Origin: an uncultured Methylococcaceae bacterium
GTDB taxonomy: Bacteria; Pseudomonadota; Gammaproteobacteria; Methylococcales; Methylococcaceae
Reading direction: 5' to 3'
DNA: 6,967 bases
NCBI GenBank assembly: GCA_903910005.1
Contig: CAIVXW010000191.1
Coordinates: forward strand, 1-6,967
Below the pieces are notes generated by a model, which had not been told where the DNA came from, searched no databases, and saw nothing but the letters and a program-made list of their open reading frames with translations. This document shows positions 1 through 5,794 of this stretch, one piece after another. How positions within the stretch are numbered: the first letter of the stretch is position 1; every line of letters starts with the position of its first letter. Both the position numbers and the translations under genes were made by a program.

Positions 1-853
1 ATCCTCGGGCAAAACCACCCTCACCCTGGAAGTGATTGCCCAGGTGCAAAAAAAGGGCGGTGTGGCTGCGTTTATTGATGCCGAACACGCCCTCGACCCA
101 TCCTACGCTGAAAAAATTGGCGTAGATCTCAAAGATTTGCTGGTGTCGCAACCGGACACCGGAGAGCAGGCTCTGGAGATTGCTGACATGCTGTTGCGTT
201 CCGGTAGCGTGGACATCGTGGTGGTCGATTCGGTGGCCGCCCTGACTCCCAAGGCCGAGATTGACGGTGAAATGGGCGATTCCCACATGGGCTTACAGGC
301 GCGTCTCATGTCGCAGGCCCTGCGTAAATTGACCGCCAGCATCAATCGCTCCAACACCCTGATGATCTTCATCAACCAGATTCGCAGCAAGATCGGCGTT
401 ACATTCGGTAATCCCGAGACCACTACCGGCGGGAATGCCCTGAAATTTTATGCCTCGGTTCGACTCGACATACGCCGCACCGGTGCCATTAAGGCCGGTG
501 ATGAGGTGGTTGGTAACGAAACCCGGGTCAAGGTCGTTAAAAACAAGGTGGCTCCGCCTTTTCGTACCGCTGATTTCGACATACTCTATGGTGAGGGTGT
601 GTCCTACGAGGGTGAGTTGGTCGATCTGGGCGTGCAATACGATATACTGCAAAAGTCTGGTTCGTGGTACAGTTTTTCCGGCGACCGCATTGGCCAGGGC
701 AAGGAAAACGTACGTAACTACCTGAAGGAACGCACGGAAGTTGCGGCCAGCATTGATCGCAAAATTCGTGAAAAAGCCTTTGCGGGTACGGCGGCTGCCG
801 GTCACGCTGACCACGCATCGGCTACGCCTGCGGCTGAGGATGGCGGATTCTGA
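1..853 (+). CDS. recA: RecA recombinase, 5' end missing
   Basis: RecA is the ATP-dependent strand-exchange protein of homologous recombination; its filament on single-stranded DNA also triggers LexA self-cleavage in the SOS response. The reading frame enters at base 2, inside the Walker A loop (SSGKTT visible), equivalent to about residue 69 of E. coli RecA, so some 68 residues lie outside the window and 283 are visible. Also seen are FIDAEHALDP, the Walker B strand (DIVVVDSVAAL), the L1 region (GDSHMGLQAR), the L2 loop (FGNPETTTGGNALKFY) and the C-terminal domain ending at TGA 851-853. Total length would be about 351 aa, normal for the family. The last 22 residues are rich in Ala, His and Gly and carry only three acidic residues, unlike the acidic tail of E. 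coli RecA. The stop codon overlaps the inferred start of recX. The LexA-controlled promoter, if present, is upstream of the window. Confidence 0.98.
   Translation, partial: SSGKTTLTLEVIAQVQKKGGVAAFIDAEHALDPSYAEKIGVDLKDLLVSQPDTGEQALEIADMLLRSGSVDIVVVDSVAALTPKAEIDGEMGDSHMGLQARLMSQALRKLTASINRSNTLMIFINQIRSKIGVTFGNPETTTGGNALKFYASVRLDIRRTGAIKAGDEVVGNETRVKVVKNKVAPPFRTADFDILYGEGVSYEGELVDLGVQYDILQKSGSWYSFSGDRIGQGKENVRNYLKERTEVAASIDRKIREKAFAGTAAAGHADHASATPAAEDGGF
836..853 (+). promoter_or_regulatory. recA-recX junction: Shine-Dalgarno and CTGA overlap
   Basis: GAGGA at 836-840 lies 9 bases before CTG 850-852, which overlaps the recA stop TGA 851-853 as CTGA, the same geometry as the common ATGA coupling overlap. 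An alternative start, ATT 847-849, lies 6 bases after the same GAGGA. The recX frame is closed upstream by TGA at 835-837, so no start further upstream is possible. The arrangement suggests translational coupling of recX to recA. The site is seen in the sequence; its use is inferred. Confidence 0.6.
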
Positions 854-1320
854 ACCAGGATACCGATCCGGTCAGGCAGGCCGTTGCCAAGGCTCTGTCC
901 TGTCTGGCCCGACGCGAATACAGCCGTCAGGAACTGGGTTTGAAGCTTGCGTCGCGGGCGTTTGCTCCCGATGTCATTGCCCGGACTCTCGACCACCTGA
1001 CAGAACAGGGTCTGCAAAGTGATGGCCGGTATGCTGATTGTTATGCCCGTTCGCGGGCAGAAAAGGGATACGGTCATCGCCGTATCATTGAAGAACTCAA
1101 ACAACGCGGCATAAGCCGGGAAGACCTGCCTGATTTATCCTGTTATGACTGGAGTCAATCCATCCATCGCGTGTACACCAAAAAATACGGAACCCGGTCA
1201 CCCCTTGCACCCGGCGAACGTGCCAGACGCGAAAATTTTCTTCGGGTGAGGGGCTTCTCATCCGATGAAATTCGTCAACTGTTCCGCTCCCTGCCTTCAT
1301 CCGGCGACACCAACGACTGA
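850..1320 (+). CDS. recX: RecX, regulatory protein of RecA
   Basis: RecX binds RecA and limits filament extension and ATPase activity; it is commonly encoded next to recA. The product is about 156 aa (E. coli 166 aa) and is made of three-helix repeats typical of the family. It shows an N-terminal AVAKALSCLARREYSRQEL segment matching E. coli AVRILAVRDHSEQEL, then GLQSDGRYADCYARSRAEKGYG with the KGYG signature at about residues 72-75 and IIEELKQRGIS after it, and a C-terminal repeat ending FSSDEIRQLFRSLP. The start is unusual: from the upstream stop at 835-837 to TTG 940 there is no ATG, GTG or TTG in frame, and starting at 940 would delete the conserved first repeat. I place the start at CTG 850, overlapping the recA stop; ATT 847 is the alternative. 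A sequencing error at the junction cannot be excluded. alaS follows after 21 bases. Confidence 0.93.
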   Translation: MNQDTDPVRQAVAKALSCLARREYSRQELGLKLASRAFAPDVIARTLDHLTEQGLQSDGRYADCYARSRAEKGYGHRRIIEELKQRGISREDLPDLSCYDWSQSIHRVYTKKYGTRSPLAPGERARRENFLRVRGFSSDEIRQLFRSLPSSGDTND

Positions 1321-1341
1321 ATAATTCCCAGGTTTTTTGTT

Positions 1342-3939
1342 ATGACCAGTGCCGAACTGCGCTCTCTCTTTCTCCGTTTTTTTGAAGAACGCGGACACCG
1401 TATCGTTCCGTCCAGCTCGCTGATTCCTGCACATGATCCCACGCTGCTGTTTACCAATGCCGGCATGGTGCAGTTCAAGGATGTTTTTCTGGGACGTGAT
1501 GAACGTCCCTACAGTCGGGCCGTTTCCTCCCAGCGGTGCGTACGGGCGGGTGGCAAGCACAATGACCTGGAGAATGTCGGCTATACGGCCCGGCACCATA
1601 CCTTTTTTGAGATGCTGGGCAATTTCAGTTTCGGTGATTATTTCAAGCGGGATGCCATCCGCTACGCCTGGGAATTTCTGACCGGCGTACTGGGTCTGCC
1701 GCCTGCACGGCTGTGGATCACGGTATACGATCAGGATGACGAGGCGGCCCGCATCTGGCTGGATGAGATTGGCGTTTCGGCGGAGCGGTTTTCCCGGATT
1801 GGTACCCGCGACAACTTCTGGAGTATGGGTGATACCGGGCCGTGTGGTCCCTGCAGCGAGATTTTCTACGACCACGGGCCGCACATACCGGGCGGCCCTC
1901 CCGGTTCGCCCGATGAAGACGGTGATCGCTACATCGAAATCTGGAATCTGGTTTTCATGCAGTACGACCGGGCTGCCGATGGAACCCTGACCCCCTTGCC
2001 GCGGCCGTCCGTCGATACCGGCATGGGCCTGGAACGCATTGCCGCCGTGGTTCAGCAGGTACACAGCAATTATGATATTGATCTGTTTCATGCCTTGATT
2101 CAGGCCGGTGCCGATCTTGCCGGTTTGGCCTCCACCGATTCCAGTTCCCTGCGGGTACTGGCAGATCATATCCGTTCCACCGCGTTTCTGATTGTCGACG
2201 GGGTAACACCGTCCAATGAAGGACGCGGTTACGTGTTGCGGCGCATCATCCGCCGGGCCATCCGTCATGGCTACAAACTGGGTATCCGCGATATTTTCTT
2301 CCATCGACTGACAGCCCCTCTGTGCGAAGCGATGGGATCTGCCTATCCCGAATTGTCAGCCGCCCGTTCCCTGGTGGAACAGGTACTCAAAAAGGAAGAG
2401 GAACGGTTTGCCGAAACCCTGGAACAGGGGATGAAAATTCTGGAAGCCAGCCTTAAACAACTCCAGGGTCAGGTTATACCGGGTGATACGGTGTTCCAGT
2501 TGTACGATACCTACGGGTTTCCGGTCGATCTGACCGCCGACATTGCCCGTGAGCAGGGATTATCGGTCGACATGGAGGGATTTGAACGGGACATGCAGGC
2601 CCAGCGCGACCGGGCTCGTTCGGCCAGTCATTTTGCGGTGGATTATTCCCACGACATCAAGGTGGAAGCCGCCTGTGAGTTCATTGGCCATGACGTCCTG
2701 AGCGCGGAGGCTACCGTGCTGGCCCTGCTGCGTGACGGGGTGGCGGTGGATGCCCTTGAGGCCGGTGACGAGGGCATCGTCATACTGGAGCGTACGCCGT
2801 TTTATGCCGAGTCGGGCGGGCAGGTCGGCGATCGGGGGCAACTCGTTTTTCCGTCCGGCACCTTTGACGTGCTGGACACCCGCAAGCAGGGCAGTGACAC
2901 CGTCCTCCACCTGGGGCGGGTGAGTGGCGGATCACTGTCCGGAGCCCGGTGCGAAGCCCGGGTTGACCCGGCAGCCCGCACGGCGACCGCACTGAACCAC
3001 TCGGCAACTCACTTGCTGCACGCAGCCTTGCGTAAAATTCTGGGAAGTCATGTCACCCAGAAGGGTTCCCTGGTTAATCCGGAACGCCTGCGTTTTGATT
3101 TCTCCCATTTTGAGCCGATTCAATCGGGATGCCTGGAACAGATTGAACAATTGGTCAACGCACAAATACGGGCCAATCATGCCGTGGATGTGGCTCTCAT
3201 GTCCCGGGATGCCGCAGTGTCCACCGGTGCCATGGCCTTGTTCGGGGAGAAATACGGTGAGGTGGTCAGGGTACTGCGAATGGGCGATTTCTCGACCGAA
3301 CTGTGTGGCGGCACTCACGCCAGCCGGGTCGGCGACATTGGCCTTTTCAAAATCATCAGTGAAACCGGGGTAGCGGCCGGCGTTCGCCGCATTGAAGCCG
3401 TCACCGGAGAAAATGCCTGTGATTGGGTGAGGGCGAGCGAGTCGCTGCTACAGGGTATTGGCGAGCGGCTCAAATCAGGCCGCGACACCCTGGACGAAAA
3501 GGTGCAGCAGTTGCTGGACAAAAATCGTCTGCTGGAAAAGGAAATCGAACGGCTCAAGGGTAAAATGGCCAGCTCTGCCGGCGATGATCTCTCCAGCCAG
3601 GCCGTTACGGTCAATGGCATCCAGGTATTGGCGGCCCGAATTGACGAAGCCGATGTCAAAACCCTGCGCGAACTGGCCGATCAACTGCGGAACAAGCTCG
3701 GCAGTGCTGCCGTGGTACTGGGTTCTGTGAGTGAAGGACGGGTCAACCTGATTGCCGGTGTCACCCGGGATCAACTGGAGCGAATCAAGGCCGGTGATCT
3801 GGTCAATGCAGTAGCGATGCAGGTTGGCGGCAAAGGTGGCGGACGACCCGATATGGCCCAGGCCGGGGGGACTGAACCTGGCCGACTCGATGAAGCCCTG
3901 AACAGCGTCGTCGACTGGGTACGGCAACAGACGGCCTGA
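1342..3939 (+). CDS. alaS: Alanyl-tRNA synthetase
   Basis: AlaRS charges tRNA-Ala with alanine in the cytoplasm and hydrolyses mischarged Ser- and Gly-tRNA-Ala. The product is 865 aa (E. coli 876). In order: class II catalytic core with QRCVRAGGKHNDLENVGYTA and the motif 2 region RHHTFFEMLGNF (from residue 84), motif 3 GLERI (229-233), the tRNA recognition domain, the editing domain with its zinc ligands H553, H557 (HSATH), C655 and H659 (CGGTH), a coiled-coil stretch at about 715-745, and the C-Ala domain with a GGKGGGRPDMAQAGG signature at 829-843. Numbering is 11 behind E. coli over much of the protein, so N292 and D389 correspond to N303 and D400, which read the G3:U70 identity pair. All key residues are present. 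ATG 1342 gives the usual N-terminus; the ribosome binding site is weak (AGG 1330-1332, 9 bases upstream). No terminator is seen on either side, so it may be transcribed with recA-recX and lysC. Confidence 0.98.
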   Translation: MTSAELRSLFLRFFEERGHRIVPSSSLIPAHDPTLLFTNAGMVQFKDVFLGRDERPYSRAVSSQRCVRAGGKHNDLENVGYTARHHTFFEMLGNFSFGDYFKRDAIRYAWEFLTGVLGLPPARLWITVYDQDDEAARIWLDEIGVSAERFSRIGTRDNFWSMGDTGPCGPCSEIFYDHGPHIPGGPPGSPDEDGDRYIEIWNLVFMQYDRAADGTLTPLPRPSVDTGMGLERIAAVVQQVHSNYDIDLFHALIQAGADLAGLASTDSSSLRVLADHIRSTAFLIVDGVTPSNEGRGYVLRRIIRRAIRHGYKLGIRDIFFHRLTAPLCEAMGSAYPELSAARSLVEQVLKKEEERFAETLEQGMKILEASLKQLQGQVIPGDTVFQLYDTYGFPVDLTADIAREQGLSVDMEGFERDMQAQRDRARSASHFAVDYSHDIKVEAACEFIGHDVLSAEATVLALLRDGVAVDALEAGDEGIVILERTPFYAESGGQVGDRGQLVFPSGTFDVLDTRKQGSDTVLHLGRVSGGSLSGARCEARVDPAARTATALNHSATHLLHAALRKILGSHVTQKGSLVNPERLRFDFSHFEPIQSGCLEQIEQLVNAQIRANHAVDVALMSRDAAVSTGAMALFGEKYGEVVRVLRMGDFSTELCGGTHASRVGDIGLFKIISETGVAAGVRRIEAVTGENACDWVRASESLLQGIGERLKSGRDTLDEKVQQLLDKNRLLEKEIERLKGKMASSAGDDLSSQAVTVNGIQVLAARIDEADVKTLRELADQLRNKLGSAAVVLGSVSEGRVNLIAGVTRDQLERIKAGDLVNAVAMQVGGKGGGRPDMAQAGGTEPGRLDEALNSVVDWVRQQTA

Positions 3940-3970
3940 ATGGCCCATTGTGTAAACTTTCTGGACAACT

Positions 3971-5191
3971 ATGGCTTTATATGTACACAAATACGGCGGC
4001 ACCTCGGTAGGTAACGTCGAGCGCATCCGCCATGTCGCGGACAGAATCCTTCACGCCAGGGATGGGGGAGATCAACTGGTGGTGGTGGTTTCTGCCATGA
4101 GTGGTGAAACCAACCGACTGGTAAGCATGGCCAATGAACTGCAGGATCGCCCCGATCCACGCGAAATGGACGTGCTGTTATCGACCGGTGAGCAGGTCAC
4201 CATAGCCCTCCTGTGCATGGCCTTGCAGCAGCGGGGATGTCCGGCCTGTTCCTACACCGGCGGTCAGGTCAGGATTCTGACCGATGCGGCGCATACCAAG
4301 GCACGCATCCTGGACATTGATACCGAACGGATGCAGGCTGACCTGGCCCAGGGCCGCGTAGTAGTGGTTGCCGGATTTCAGGGTGTCACTGGAGAGGGAG
4401 ACATCACTACCCTGGGCCGGGGCGGTTCTGACACCACCGCCGTCGCCCTGGCTGCCGCCCTCAAGGCAGATGAATGTCTCATTTACACGGATGTGGATGG
4501 CGTTTACACCACGGATCCCCGGGTAGAACCCCGGGCAAGGCGGCTTGACCGCATCACCTTTGAGGAAATGCTCGAACTGGCCAGTCAGGGTTCCAGGGTT
4601 CTGCAAATCCGCTCGGTTGAATTTGCCGGCAAATACAACGTCCCCCTGCGGGTGTTATCCAGTTTCACAGAGGGTCACGGTACCCTTATCAGTTATGAGG
4701 AAGAAGAGAACGTGGAAAAACCATTGATCTCAGGCATTGCCTTCAATCGTGATGAAGCCAAACTGACCATCCTGGGCGTGCCGGATCGGCCGGGCAACGC
4801 CTACAAAATTTTAGGTCCCATCGCCGAAGCCAACATTGAAGTCGACATGATCGTCCAGAATGTAGCGGCTGATGCGACCACTGATTTCACCTTTACCGTA
4901 CATCGGGCCGAATACAAAAAGGCACTGGATATTCTGAGTCGTCTGCGTGACGATCTGGGGGCGCGGGAAGTAACCAGCGACGACACCATCGTGAAAGTTT
5001 CCCTGGTGGGCGTTGGCATGCGTTCCCATGCCGGTGTGGCCAGTCAGATGTTTGCCGCCCTGGCGCGGGAAAGCATCAATATCCAGATGATTTCCACCTC
5101 CGAGATCAAAATTTCGGTGGTGGTCAATGAAAAATACCTGGAGCTGGCGGTACGTACCCTGCACGATGCCTTCAAACTGGATCAGGCCTGA
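3971..5191 (+). CDS. lysC: Aspartate kinase, two ACT domains
   Basis: Aspartokinase phosphorylates aspartate to aspartyl-4-phosphate, the committed step towards lysine, threonine, methionine and diaminopimelate. The protein is 406 aa, the size of pseudomonad and Gram-positive alpha-chain enzymes and shorter than E. coli LysC (449). The kinase domain shows the N-terminal KYGGTSVG (residues 7-14), VVSAMSGETNRL, STGEQV (71-76), GRGGSDTT (149-156) and YTDVDGVYTTDPR (172-184). Two ACT domains follow, starting near residues 268 (LGVPDRPGNAYKIL) and 343 (VSLVGVGMRSHAGVA), which in this family bind lysine and/or threonine for feedback inhibition. ATG 3971 gives the standard N-terminus; the upstream site is poor (GGA 3963-3965). 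No riboswitch fits in the 31 bases after alaS. An in-frame GTG at 4712 with a good Shine-Dalgarno may give a separate beta subunit. Which amino acid inhibits the enzyme cannot be read from the sequence. Confidence 0.97.
   Translation: MALYVHKYGGTSVGNVERIRHVADRILHARDGGDQLVVVVSAMSGETNRLVSMANELQDRPDPREMDVLLSTGEQVTIALLCMALQQRGCPACSYTGGQVRILTDAAHTKARILDIDTERMQADLAQGRVVVVAGFQGVTGEGDITTLGRGGSDTTAVALAAALKADECLIYTDVDGVYTTDPRVEPRARRLDRITFEEMLELASQGSRVLQIRSVEFAGKYNVPLRVLSSFTEGHGTLISYEEEENVEKPLISGIAFNRDEAKLTILGVPDRPGNAYKILGPIAEANIEVDMIVQNVAADATTDFTFTVHRAEYKKALDILSRLRDDLGAREVTSDDTIVKVSLVGVGMRSHAGVASQMFAALARESINIQMISTSEIKISVVVNEKYLELAVRTLHDAFKLDQA
4697..4714 (+). promoter_or_regulatory. Possible internal start for aspartokinase beta subunit
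   Basis: GAGGAA at 4697-4702 lies 9 bases before an in-frame GTG at 4712-4714 (codon 248), just ahead of the two ACT domains. In Bacillus subtilis aspartokinase II and Corynebacterium glutamicum LysC, a beta subunit starts in frame at about codon 246-250. The same layout here would yield a regulatory chain of about 159 aa. Caution: the run of Glu codons makes purine-rich DNA by chance. Confidence 0.4.
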
Positions 5192-5214
5192 GCTTTCAGC
5201 TTTTGCAAAAAAAA

Positions 5215-5222
5215 GTGATCAC
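5215..5222. promoter_or_regulatory. 8-bp palindrome upstream of csrA promoter
   Basis: GTGATCAC is a perfect palindrome centred about 42 bases before the predicted csrA transcription start. This is where class II activators bind, and the promoter has no good -35 box. Its role is inferred and the palindrome is short enough to arise by chance. Confidence 0.2.
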
Positions 5223-5245
5223 AGGGGTAAACAAAACAGTAATCT

Positions 5246-5261
5246 TGGTATAAAATGCCTC
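5246..5261 (+). promoter_or_regulatory. Putative csrA promoter, extended -10 type
   Basis: TG at 5246-5247, one base, then TATAAA at 5249-5254 form an extended -10 element, with a start expected near 5261, about 73 bases before the csrA ATG. No sequence resembling TTGACA lies 16-18 bases upstream. It lies in the 142-base gap between lysC and csrA, the only large gap before the csrA unit. Confidence 0.5.
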
Positions 5262-5275
5262 TCTTTCGGTTGGCT

Positions 5276-5326
5276 GTTACACCGCTTGCGTGGTGTATTT
5301 ATTGGGCTCTGAGCAGCCCGGAAGGA
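5276..5326 (+). promoter_or_regulatory. csrA leader: two hairpins and CsrA-like ribosome binding site
   Basis: Hairpin A pairs 5278-5285 with 5290-5297 (TACACC with GGTGTA plus one G-U and one C-G pair, loop TTGC). Hairpin B pairs GGGCT 5304-5308 with AGCCC 5315-5319. GGAAGGA at 5320-5326 follows directly and is the ribosome binding site, 7 bases before ATG 5334. AAGGAATGT resembles the CsrA consensus core (ARGGAUGU). E. coli CsrA represses its own translation by binding GGA sites in its leader, so the same is likely here. Confidence 0.5.
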
Positions 5327-5333
5327 ATGTTTT

Positions 5334-5540
5334 ATGCTGATTTTGACTCGTAGAGTGGGGGAAACCCTGATGATAGGGGACGATGTGACTGTCACCGTCC
5401 TCGGTGTGAAAGGTAACCAGGTACGTATCGGTGTGAATGCACCCAAGGAAGTCTCGGTTCACAGGGAGGAGATTTATGAGCGCATCAAGCGCGAGCAAAG
5501 TGGTCAGTTTGCCGAGAAAATGAGTGACTCCGCCGAGTAA
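5334..5540 (+). CDS. csrA: Carbon storage regulator CsrA (RsmA)
   Basis: CsrA is a homodimeric RNA-binding protein that recognises GGA motifs in mRNA leaders and usually blocks ribosome binding; it controls central carbon use, motility and biofilm formation. The product is 68 aa. Residues 1-48 match E. coli CsrA with only one difference that I can see (D17 for E17), including the RNA-contact residues L4, R6 and R7 in strand 1 (MLILTRRVGETL) and R44 in strand 5 (VHREEI). The C-terminal tail is about seven residues longer than in E. coli (61 aa) and ends in acidic and Ser residues. The start ATG 5334 has a good AAGGA 7 bases upstream. An earlier ATG at 5327 is out of frame and soon stopped. tRNA-Ser follows after 29 bases, a neighbourhood also found in E. 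coli. Confidence 0.98.
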   Translation: MLILTRRVGETLMIGDDVTVTVLGVKGNQVRIGVNAPKEVSVHREEIYERIKREQSGQFAEKMSDSAE

Positions 5541-5569
5541 TTTGTTTTTCGGTTTGTTTGTTAGATTAT

Positions 5570-5662
5570 GGAGAGATGGCCGAGCGGCTGAAGGCGCTCC
5601 CCTGCTAAGGGAGTATAGGGCTTATACCTCTATCGAGGGTTCGAATCCCTCTCTCTCCGCCA
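5570..5662 (+). tRNA. tRNA-Ser (anticodon GCU)
   Basis: This type II tRNA of 93 bases reads AGC and AGU codons. The acceptor stem GGAGAGA (5570-5576) pairs with TCTCTCC (5652-5658), followed by discriminator G 5659 and an encoded CCA (5660-5662). The anticodon stem CTCCC/GGGAG (5597-5601 and 5609-5613) closes the loop CTGCTAA with anticodon GCT at 5604-5606. The long variable arm folds as ATAGGG/CTCTAT. The T arm is GAGGG, TTCGAAT, CCCTC. The sequence closely follows E. coli tRNA-Ser3. The 29 bases upstream are T-rich with no hairpin, so it may be processed from a csrA transcript. Confidence 0.97.
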
Positions 5663-5668
5663 TATTGT

Positions 5669-5694
5669 GCTGAGAAACCTTTCCGGTTCTCAGC
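5669..5694 (+). other. Hairpin in the tRNA 3' trailer
   Basis: GCTGAGAAACC (5669-5679) pairs with GGTTCTCAGC (5685-5694) around the loop TTTCC, giving ten base pairs with one bulged A. It starts six bases after the tRNA CCA end. No U-run follows, so it is not a standard intrinsic terminator; it may mark or protect the tRNA precursor end before RNase processing. Confidence 0.5.
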
Positions 5695-5696
5695 GT

Positions 5697-5726
5697 CTGA
5701 CATGAAATGCCCTCGTGTCGCATAAA
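5697..5726 (+). promoter_or_regulatory. Possible rpsP operon promoter
   Basis: CTGACA (5697-5702, five of six matches to the -35 consensus) and CATAAA (5721-5726, four of six) are 18 bases apart, giving a start near 5733. It lies between the tRNA and rpsP, where a promoter for the ribosomal protein operon would be needed. Transcripts would begin at the foot of the terminator hairpin. The match is moderate. Confidence 0.35.
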
Positions 5727-5774
5727 AAGCCAACGGTGATTCAAGCGAGTCACCGCTGGTTTTTTGCTTTTTTT
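5724..5774 (+). terminator. Intrinsic terminator after csrA/tRNA-Ser
   Basis: CGGTGATTC (5734-5742) pairs with GAGTCACCG (5747-5755) around the tetraloop AAGC. Below it, an A-C mismatch, CCA/TGG, and A-rich 5724-5728 opposite T-rich 5760-5765 extend the stem. Six T, then GC, then seven T (5768-5774) form the U-tract. It would end the csrA/tRNA transcript. Its U-tract ends only 20 bases before the rpsP ATG, so it could also act as an attenuator for the next operon. Confidence 0.85.
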
Positions 5775-5794
5775 CAGAGGAATTTACAAGGTTT

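Noticed and set aside
293..814. 173-codon open frame on the minus strand
   Set aside because: It lies opposite recA with no domain or ribosome binding site that I can recognise; it is a coding-strand shadow.
940..1320. recX starting at TTG 940
   Set aside because: This would delete the conserved first repeat of RecX, and the codon has no Shine-Dalgarno; homology extends upstream to the recA stop.
1297..2304. 335-codon open frame on the minus strand
   Set aside because: It lies fully opposite the conserved alaS (and its leader), shows no recognisable domain, and long antisense open frames are expected against GC-rich third positions.
3940..3970. Lysine riboswitch or leader ahead of lysC
   Set aside because: Only 31 bases separate alaS and lysC, far too short for a lysine riboswitch, and no hairpin with U-tract is seen.
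5186..5212. Terminator after lysC
   Set aside because: Only a 4-bp stem (CTGA/TCAG) followed by a short T-run is present; it is too weak to call.
5463..5522. Strong AGGGAGGA followed by an out-of-frame ATG (5476) inside csrA
   Set aside because: The frame stops after 15 codons and the purine-rich stretch encodes the conserved REE of CsrA.
5702..5725. Seven-codon frame (MKCPRVA) just before the terminator, as a possible leader peptide
   Set aside because: It has no ribosome binding site and no run of regulatory codons, and it lies in the tRNA trailer; chance is the simpler reading.
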